Assembly (NCBI GenBank): GCA_933226995.1
Contig: CAKOFP010000240.1
Span: 1-10,368 of the forward strand
DNA: 10,368 nucleotides
Source of the DNA: Candidatus Nitrosopolaris rasttigaisensis
GTDB taxonomy: Archaea; Thermoproteota; Nitrososphaeria; Nitrososphaerales; Nitrososphaeraceae
Reading direction: 5' to 3'
Part shown: positions 6,739 to 10,368 of the stretch, one piece after another
Numbering within the stretch: the first letter of the stretch is position 1
Layout: the number at the start of each line of letters is the position of its first letter
Position numbers and translations under genes: made by a program
Notes under the pieces: model-generated
Seen by the model: the letters and a program-made list of their open reading frames with translations, nothing else
Told to the model about the DNA's origin: nothing
The model's database searches: none

Positions 6739-6976
6739 GTGGGCCACGTACATATTAACACTGCACTAGTTCTCAATCCATCTTTTAATCCGCTAGAGTT
6801 TTGGCAAAACTATTTGACAAATTGGATTCAAGCGAACAGGGTTCACTGTGGACTCCATCATATCAGAAGGCCCAAATGCTGTATCCACTGCGTTAGGAAT
6901 CGAACCATACATCGCAAAGATAATTTATGATGAGGCCAAAAAGATTACAACTGAAAGTTCCTTGGTTGCTCCTTAA
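6739..6976 (+). pseudogene. Small helical protein gene broken by a frameshift (possibly phasin-like)
   Basis: The first frame (GTG at 6739) reads NPSFNPLEFWQNYLTNWIQANR and then turns into cysteine/histidine-rich nonsense. If one base is skipped at 6841 the other frame continues sensibly: FTVDSIISEGPNAVSTALGIEPYIAKII, then YDEAKKITTESSLVAP and a TAA at 6974-6976. Both halves have amphipathic helical character and join into a protein of roughly 75-80 residues. An extra G in the GGG run at 6839-6841, or loss of two bases, explains the break. The opening NPLEFWQNYLTNWIQANREF-like pattern recalls phasin/PhaE-type helices that open with a W-rich segment, but that is weak inference. The true start is uncertain. 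Confidence 0.5.
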
Positions 6977-6987
6977 CTCCCCTACTG

Positions 6988-6999
6988 TTTATTTATTAT
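6988..6999 (+). promoter_or_regulatory. TATA box before the small ORF at 7021
   Basis: TTTATTTATTAT spans 22-33 bases before the ATG at 7021, the right place for a leaderless transcript beginning at that codon. It is the main reason for considering the short ORF real. Confidence 0.4.
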
Positions 7000-7020
7000 C
7001 TGCAAACTGTCGCATTCTAA

Positions 7021-7164
7021 ATGGTAAGAATTTCTGATTCCAAAGGGAAGGAGAATAGAATTCGAGTGAGGATATTAGATTCTACATCAGTAGCTCTTCA
7101 ATACGACGACTGCAATAGCAATCTGGATTACATTTGTATGAAAAATGAAAGTTCTGTGTTCTAG
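7021..7164 (+). CDS. Possible small leaderless ORF, 47 aa, unknown
   Basis: ATG at 7021 opens a 47-codon frame to TAG at 7162-7164. The product starts MVRISDSKGKENRIRVRILDS and contains DDCNSNLDYICMKNE, with two cysteines, and has no signal peptide or membrane segment. The strand-like RIRVRIL segment gives it a plausible folded core. Support consists of the well-placed TATA box and balanced amino-acid composition. Against it are the short length and the lack of any recognised family. It could equally be chance. Confidence 0.3.
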   Translation: MVRISDSKGKENRIRVRILDSTSVALQYDDCNSNLDYICMKNESSVF

Positions 7165-7272
7165 TCCTGGCGAAATTGATTCAACTAGGAACCGATTATT
7201 TAATGAGCCCAGCACCACGCTTGTACCATAGAATTACTTACAACATAATGTAGCGGTTGCTCTTACCAATTA

Positions 7273-7620
7273 TCATTTATTATGATGATGACGGCTGGTT
7301 GTAGGAATAGTTCCTGCTCCCGTTACACCACTATCACTTGCGCTGCTACCATCGCCAATGCCACTTCCCCCTAAGGCCTGGGAATAGCAATTGTCTACTT
7401 TCTCTATAGATGGCGGATCCTGATGTGTTTTGGATATACAGCTATAGAATTTGTTTATTTCTTTGTCAAGGTTGGAATTTCCAGTATTTACTTGTTCTTG
7501 AGCTACTGACCCTCCTCCTTTGCTTGAAGCCATGGCTGGCGTAGTGAGGGATATATTGGTTGTTAAGATAGATAACGTGATTGCGGCAACTATGAATGAA
7601 AGTGCTCTATTTGGATACAT
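7273..7620 (-). CDS. Small secreted two-cysteine protein, 115 aa (paralogue A)
   Basis: A signal peptide (hydrophobic residues about 7-30, cleavage near PAMA-S at 31-32) leads to a short mature protein. The only cysteines, C61 and C78, lie in FYSCISKTHQDPPSIEKVDNCY, spaced C-x16-C and followed by Tyr. After it comes a low-complexity Gly/Ser/Thr-rich tail ending in RHHHNK, which could bind metal or interact with the cell surface. The same arrangement (signal peptide, C-x(16-18)-CY, Gly/Ser tail) is found in the divergent neighbour at 7773-8012, so they are probably paralogues of a lineage-specific secreted family, with the cysteines likely forming a disulphide outside the cell. The start is supported by a TATA box (CTATAAAC) 27-34 bases upstream. 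Function unknown. Confidence 0.78.
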   Translation of the reverse strand: MYPNRALSFIVAAITLSILTTNISLTTPAMASSKGGGSVAQEQVNTGNSNLDKEINKFYSCISKTHQDPPSIEKVDNCYSQALGGSGIGDGSSASDSGVTGAGTIPTTSRHHHNK

Positions 7621-7645
7621 TGTTGTGGTATGAATCCACGACTTT

Positions 7646-7654
7646 GTTTATAGG
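7646..7654 (-). promoter_or_regulatory. TATA box for secreted paralogue A
   Basis: On the minus strand CCTATAAAC lies 26-34 bases before the ATG at 7620, giving a transcript that starts within a few bases of the start codon. Confidence 0.55.
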
Positions 7655-7745
7655 ATTTGAGAACGCAACCTCAGGTTTCTAAATATAGATAATTCGAACA
7701 GTAAACAAGGTCGTGATTATCTTATAGTAATCCGATCCATATTTC

Positions 7746-7753
7746 CTATAAAG
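7746..7753 (+). promoter_or_regulatory. TATA box for secreted paralogue B
   Basis: CTATAAAG lies 20-27 bases before the ATG at 7773. Together with the minus-strand TATA at 7646-7654 it makes the 152-base gap a divergent promoter region; both boxes share the core CTATAAA. Confidence 0.55.
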
Positions 7754-7772
7754 ATCTTAACATACTTATTTA

Positions 7773-8012
7773 ATGACCATGAAGTCGACCCATACATTTC
7801 TAAGCATTATTGCTATTATAGCAGCATTCGCACTTATAGCGGCAAGCACATTTGTCACGCCCGCATTCGCATTAAAACGATACTTTAATTGTGTGACTGA
7901 AATTGCTAACAAGGCTGGGCAACTCACTTTACAAGATGTTAATAGCTGCTATGATAAGGAATTTCACACTGGCCAAGGAAGCAGCGGCAGCAGTACATCA
8001 AGCGGGAAATAA
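7773..8012 (+). CDS. Small secreted two-cysteine protein, 79 aa (paralogue B)
   Basis: The N-terminus is a clear Sec signal peptide: short basic/polar lead (MTMKSTHT), a long hydrophobic core rich in Ile and Ala, and TPAFA before the mature LKRYFNC. The mature chain of about 46 residues has two cysteines, C40 and C59, spaced C-x18-C and followed by Tyr (DVNSCY), then a Gly/Ser/Thr tail (GQGSSGSSTSSGK). It matches the organisation of the minus-strand gene at 7273-7620, with local identity around [FY]xxC...V[DN]xCY, so the two look like diverged duplicates. A disulphide-stabilised extracellular peptide is likely; role unknown. The start could be the ATG two codons later, but the TATA box at 7746-7753 fits 7773. 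Confidence 0.8.
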   Translation: MTMKSTHTFLSIIAIIAAFALIAASTFVTPAFALKRYFNCVTEIANKAGQLTLQDVNSCYDKEFHTGQGSSGSSTSSGK

Positions 8013-8317
8013 TTTAGATACCTGATTGATAACTGGTCATTCATTTTTAGTTAGTAGATGTCTGAGCGTAACGTCCGCTTTTTTGGTAAAGAGTAGAGAT
8101 AATTACATTATGAACCATTCGTATCAATATGGATAGAACAGGCTACGGTATGTAGTTTTTATGAAAAGTAGATTGGATGAGTGGTAGTGGCGCTAATAAG
8201 AGATGACAAGCAATTATGATTGATTACGAAAACTGCAAAGTACATAATAGAAGAGAAGAAAGAACGATGATTTTTTAGATAATAAACTTTTTAATCCAAG
8301 TTGGGCATAAGGAACTC

Positions 8318-8385
8318 TAGAACCCTAGAGATTTTCGCTTTATTCTTGGAAATTCTTTCAAAGATGATATATCTTTAGGGTTCTA
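8318..8385. other. Long stem-loop, 15-bp stem (possible structured RNA)
   Basis: Bases 8318-8332 (TAGAACCCTAGAGAT) pair with 8371-8385 (ATCTTTAGGGTTCTA): 14 Watson-Crick pairs and one G-T wobble, closing a 38-base loop that itself contains a short GAAA/TTTC pairing. The left arm also lies in a second local palindrome, CTCTAG-AACC-CTAGAG at 8315-8330, so two alternative folds compete. It is far from any gene start or stop (306 bases after the nearest stop), so it is not a simple terminator. Confidence 0.6.
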
Positions 8386-8494
8386 ATAACATAAAATTTG
8401 CGATTGTCATCTAAATAGAGACAGTGCAATAAAAATGATCAAACACAATTACCATCAACTAATGGAGTTTTGGATCATATCAAAGACTGAAAAA

Positions 8495-8510
8495 TGGATG
8501 GAACCATCCA
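8495..8510. repeat. Short perfect palindrome TGGATGG-AA-CCATCCA
   Basis: Two 7-base arms separated by two bases form a compact dyad, which is the usual shape of a site for a dimeric DNA-binding protein rather than of an RNA hairpin. No gene start is close to it. Confidence 0.5.
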
Positions 8511-8608
8511 ATTGAAATTATTGTATGCTACTGCCAATAATATATGTACTGGCATAAACATCTCAAACCTCGAGAAACTAGCTGTTAAACAGGAAAGAAG
8601 GAAGAGAC

Positions 8609-8627
8609 AGAAGCCACTCTGGCTTTT
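8609..8627. other. Hairpin with T-rich 3' arm
   Basis: AGAAGCCA pairs with TGGCTTTT across a three-base loop (one G-T pair), and the flanks AGAGACAG and CTGTTCTT can extend the pairing imperfectly. Possible terminator or part of a structured RNA; nothing upstream on the plus strand within 590 bases needs terminating. Confidence 0.4.
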
Positions 8628-8883
8628 CTAATCTGTTCTTAAATTAAATCGTGTCCGCTGTTTTGCCAATTTATTGCTAACCAAATTCATGAAAACTTAC
8701 AGTTCACAGACCTAATTCATCTTATCCATCACAAGACATTGTAAGTCACAACTGCAAATGCAAACTTCCAAGCAATAGTTTTAAGGCCTAACCTTCCTCT
8801 TGTTCCAGTTAGGCGTTAATACTGCTGCTCATTGCTTTTTTCTGCTAAACTGCCGAAGGTCGAAAGCTTTTATTATTAAGTTG

Positions 8884-8898
8884 TTTTATTCATAATAC
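8884..8898 (+). promoter_or_regulatory. TATA region of the UBP zinc-finger gene
   Basis: TTTTATTCATAATAC ends 23 bases before the ATG at 8922 and contains two overlapping TATA-like hexamers. Its position fits a start at 8922 better than the TTG at 8907. Confidence 0.4.
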
Positions 8899-8921
8899 TG
8901 AGGTACTTGACACACAAAAAA

Positions 8922-9173
8922 ATGTGTGAGCATGCTAGGAATGTTGATGAAAATCTTGCACCCAAGACATCTGGCTGTGAAGAATGTGAAAAAGAAGGAA
9001 CAGAGTGGGTTGCACTAAGAATGTGTCTCAGTTGCGGTCACGTAGGATGCTGTGACTCATCCGTTGGTCTGCATGCAACTAAACACTTTCAGAAAACAAG
9101 CCATCCGGTGATGATGGCGCTTCCGGATAAATCGTGGAAATGGTGCTACGTCGATAAGGATTACATCCGTTAG
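8922..9173 (+). CDS. UBP-type zinc-finger protein, 83 aa
   Basis: The whole protein is one ZnF-UBP domain. Near the N-terminus is C-x-H (MCEHARNV), then C-x2-C (GCEEC), the aromatic EWVALRMC, C-x2-C-G-H-x2-CC (CLSCGHVGCC), DSS, and the histidine ladder HATKH...SHPV, ending in WKWCYVD. All residues expected to bind zinc are present. In eukaryotes this domain, found in deubiquitinases and HDAC6, binds the free C-terminal Gly-Gly of ubiquitin. Prokaryotes carry it as a stand-alone protein of unknown role, and binding of an archaeal ubiquitin-like or SAMP protein is only an idea. There is no protease domain or ubiquitin-like gene nearby. A TTG at 8907 would add five residues; I chose the ATG at 8922 because the TATA-like region 8884-8898 lies at the right distance. 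Single gene. Confidence 0.9.
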   Translation: MCEHARNVDENLAPKTSGCEECEKEGTEWVALRMCLSCGHVGCCDSSVGLHATKHFQKTSHPVMMALPDKSWKWCYVDKDYIR

Positions 9174-9656
9174 ATACTGCTGAGATAATATCAAAATCCC
9201 TAAGAACACAAAAATCAGCAACTAAACTGGAATAATACAAAAATAAACATGGATCGGTTTCATTGGCTACCTAGGATTCTCCTCAGACTATGGCTCTCAT
9301 AATCTTCCCATCCCAGCTAAGTGCTTTTATCTGGGCTGGGCCTAATCTTCACGGATCAGGTTAAAAGACGATAGCAAATATTTCAAAGTGTATCAAAGGC
9401 TAGTATGGAGCAATTTATATTATGTTTTATCTACATTTTGTAGATATGAACGAGAATGGAAAATGACAATCATCCAATCTATATAGCATTATTTTGTGTA
9501 CATACTCTTGTCTCTAATTCTAGCAACACTGCTAATCAGTTAGAAGGAAGACAAATTGGCTTCAGAGACCGTCTGCGATAGTCTTCTGCTACTCGCCATT
9601 AGGCTACCTCGATAAATAATTTGCTAACATTCTAGTATGCTTAATACATCTAAAAA
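9174..9656. other. Intergenic with two hairpins
   Basis: No supported gene. A locally GC-richer patch at 9300-9345 contains CCCAGC (9312-9317) and GCTGGG (9335-9340), which can form a six-base stem with a 17-base loop. An eight-base perfect inverted repeat, TATCTACA-TTT-TGTAGATA, lies at 9428-9446. Neither is placed like a terminator of the UBP gene, which ends at 9173. Confidence 0.45.
9428..9446. repeat. Perfect 8-bp inverted repeat with 3-base loop
   Basis: TATCTACA and TGTAGATA flank TTT. The compact AT-rich dyad looks like an operator or a small hairpin. It is 225 bases upstream of the zinc-ribbon gene start, so a regulatory link is only possible, not shown. Confidence 0.5.
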
Positions 9657-9663
9657 GAAGGAG
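9657..9663 (+). promoter_or_regulatory. Shine-Dalgarno for the zinc-ribbon-like gene
   Basis: GAAGGAG ends seven bases before the ATG at 9671. Its presence means that the transcript has a leader, unlike the leaderless genes elsewhere in the window. Confidence 0.6.
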
Positions 9664-9670
9664 TAGTTCA

Positions 9671-9889
9671 ATGATTAAGGATTTTGTAGGTGGAGGATTC
9701 AGGATCCGCTGTTTTTATTGTAAGACGTTCAACATTGTTTATCCGCAAGACCCAGAGTATATTCATCCATTGCTCCAACCCTGCCTCCGTAAACATAGTA
9801 TCTTATCGATGTTCAAATGCATTGCTTGCAGACAGTGGACAAAGTACTATTGGGATATAGATCACAACCTAGATAACCGTGGTTCGTGA
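9671..9889 (+). CDS. Small zinc-ribbon-like protein, 72 aa, unknown function
   Basis: Two C-x2-C knuckles, IRCFYCKTFN (C14, C17) and FKCIACRQWTKYYWD (C50, C53), are separated by about 32 residues, the layout of a zinc ribbon that binds one Zn2+. A fifth cysteine (C38) and two histidines (H32, H41) lie between. Each knuckle is preceded by a hydrophobic/basic strand and followed by aromatic residues, as in ribbons that contact nucleic acid or protein. No other domain fits in 72 residues, so it may be an adaptor, a small transcription-associated protein or a stress protein; none of these is shown. The ATG has a well-spaced Shine-Dalgarno. It is a single gene with about 480 bases of apparently non-coding DNA on each side. 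Confidence 0.72.
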   Translation: MIKDFVGGGFRIRCFYCKTFNIVYPQDPEYIHPLLQPCLRKHSILSMFKCIACRQWTKYYWDIDHNLDNRGS

Positions 9890-10185
9890 TCTCAATAGAG
9901 TTAATATTCAAAAAAATTATTGTTATTGTCACCATAAGATAATTTTGATAACTCCCCGTTAGCAAAAATCAGACTAAAAAATGGCACTTTTTGTCGCCGT
10001 ATTTAGAGTATCCCAAAAAATCTGACATACTCTATTTGGCATTGAGCTATCTATTCGTTATCAAGTTTAATTTACAAATTGTGAGAACTCTGGCAGCCAT
10101 TGTGCCGATATCAACACTAGTTTTGAAAGTCTACAATTCCAAAACGAAGAATAGGTAGGTACGTAGTATTAATACGATATCGATT

Positions 10186-10296
10186 TTACTGACGTTGATT
10201 TTCTCCGAGTCGCCGTTTACAACTCGCATAATCTGCATTGCCTAGTTCGCCGATACGAAGAGTATTAGGGCAAGTGCCTGGTGCACGCAAATGCAT
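10186..10296 (-). CDS. Doubtful small ORF, 36 aa
   Basis: ATG at 10296 opens 36 codons ending in TAA at 10186-10188. The product (MHLRAPGTCPNTLRIGELG, then NADYASCKRRLGENQRQ) is polar and basic with two cysteines. The stretch is about 49% GC against AT-rich flanks. Two copies of GATATAAGAAAAG, each with a TATA-like core, lie just upstream on the same strand; the farther copy predicts a transcript start about 18 bases before the ATG. No family is recognised and the length alone does not support coding. Confidence 0.2.
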   Translation of the reverse strand: MHLRAPGTCPNTLRIGELGNADYASCKRRLGENQRQ

Positions 10297-10300
10297 GGAA

Positions 10301-10343
10301 CTTTTCTTATATCGAATTTTTTTTTTGGTTCTTTTCTTATATC
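10301..10343 (-). repeat. 13-base direct repeat containing TATA-like cores
   Basis: CTTTTCTTATATC at 10301-10313 recurs exactly at 10331-10343. Read on the minus strand each copy is GATATAAGAAAAG, which contains an archaeal TATA-like ATATAA. The copies flank a run of ten T's. They may be tandem promoters of a minus-strand transcript or a slippage duplication. Confidence 0.5.
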
Positions 10344-10368
10344 ATGTGGAATTAGAGATAGTGCGGCC

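Larger units (their letters stand above)
8013..8921. other. Long intergenic region rich in hairpins
   Basis: Over 900 bases carry no open frame that I can support on either strand; the longest are under 30 codons. Several perfect or near-perfect inverted repeats are present: the 15-bp stem at 8318-8385, TGGATGG/CCATCCA at 8495-8510, AGAAGCCA/TGGCTTTT at 8609-8627 and GCCTAAC/GTTAGGC at 8786-8814. Such a concentration could mean a non-coding RNA or regulatory sites, but no known RNA family was recognised. Confidence 0.5.
9890..10368. other. Right-end intergenic region with inverted and direct repeats
   Basis: No strong gene is present. TAGAGTAT (10004-10011) and ATACTCTA (10027-10034) form an 8-bp inverted repeat. 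GTATTAATAC near 10166-10175 is a perfect palindrome followed at once by CGATATCG. CTTTTCTTATATC occurs twice, 30 bases apart, at 10301 and 10331. A short minus-strand frame at 10186-10296 is listed separately with low confidence. Confidence 0.5.

Noticed and set aside
6512..6769. Plus-strand 86-codon hydrophobic frame
   Set aside because: TTG start, no family, overlaps the FNPLEFWQ remnant in a different frame; may be decayed sequence but cannot be assigned.
7640..7690. Possible tRNA T-arm like sequence on the minus strand
   Set aside because: The loop spacing is wrong and no acceptor or anticodon stem can be formed around it.
9251..9360. Short frames around a GC-richer patch, including a minus-strand KALSWDGKIMRAIV reading that resembles an oxidoreductase N-terminus
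   Set aside because: Too short and broken by stops on both sides; the resemblance is not strong enough to call a remnant.
1..10368. CRISPR array, transposase, integrase or attachment site
   Set aside because: No regularly spaced repeats, no recombinase motif and no tRNA gene were found.

Overview
The window looks like chromosomal DNA of an ammonia-oxidising-type thaumarchaeon (Nitrososphaerota, Nitrososphaera/Nitrosocosmicus-like). I infer this from AT-rich DNA, several genes with an archaeal TATA box 25-30 bases before the start codon (leaderless transcription), small secreted proteins with archaeal-type signal peptides, and a stand-alone UBP zinc finger. No rRNA, tRNA, CRISPR array, transposase or phage gene was recognised. 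The species assignment is inference.

Layout. Bases 1-525 (minus) hold the N-terminal half of a DHA1-type MFS drug:H+ antiporter that runs off the left edge. Bases 892-1380 (minus) encode a VOC/glyoxalase-fold protein whose GC content (about 55%) is far above its surroundings, suggesting acquisition from bacteria. A plus-strand block follows: a secreted beta-rich protein (1804-2247), a helical protein of unknown function (2409-2825), a decayed arginase-family C-terminus (2861-3238), and a two-gene unit of a ribbon-helix-helix-like protein and a DUF72/YecE protein (3394-4476).

Bases 5009-6976 are a zone of damaged genes: a full-length MFS transporter split by one frameshift (minus), a fragment resembling the C-terminal part of a KAP-like P-loop NTPase (minus), and a frameshifted small helical protein (plus). 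Beyond it are a possible 47-residue leaderless ORF (7021-7164) and two small secreted proteins transcribed divergently (7273-7620 minus, 7773-8012 plus). These two share a two-cysteine motif and appear to be paralogues. The right side is sparse: a UBP zinc-finger protein (8922-9173), a zinc-ribbon-like protein with a clear Shine-Dalgarno (9671-9889), and long intergenic stretches holding several hairpins. The best hairpin is a 15-bp stem at 8318-8385.

The genes do not form one pathway. The window reads as an accessory region: transporters, secreted small proteins, small zinc proteins, one likely foreign enzyme and at least four broken genes. I found no convincing new multi-gene system. The most distinctive items are the divergent two-cysteine secreted pair, the cluster of gene remnants, the RHH-DUF72 pair and the intergenic hairpin.
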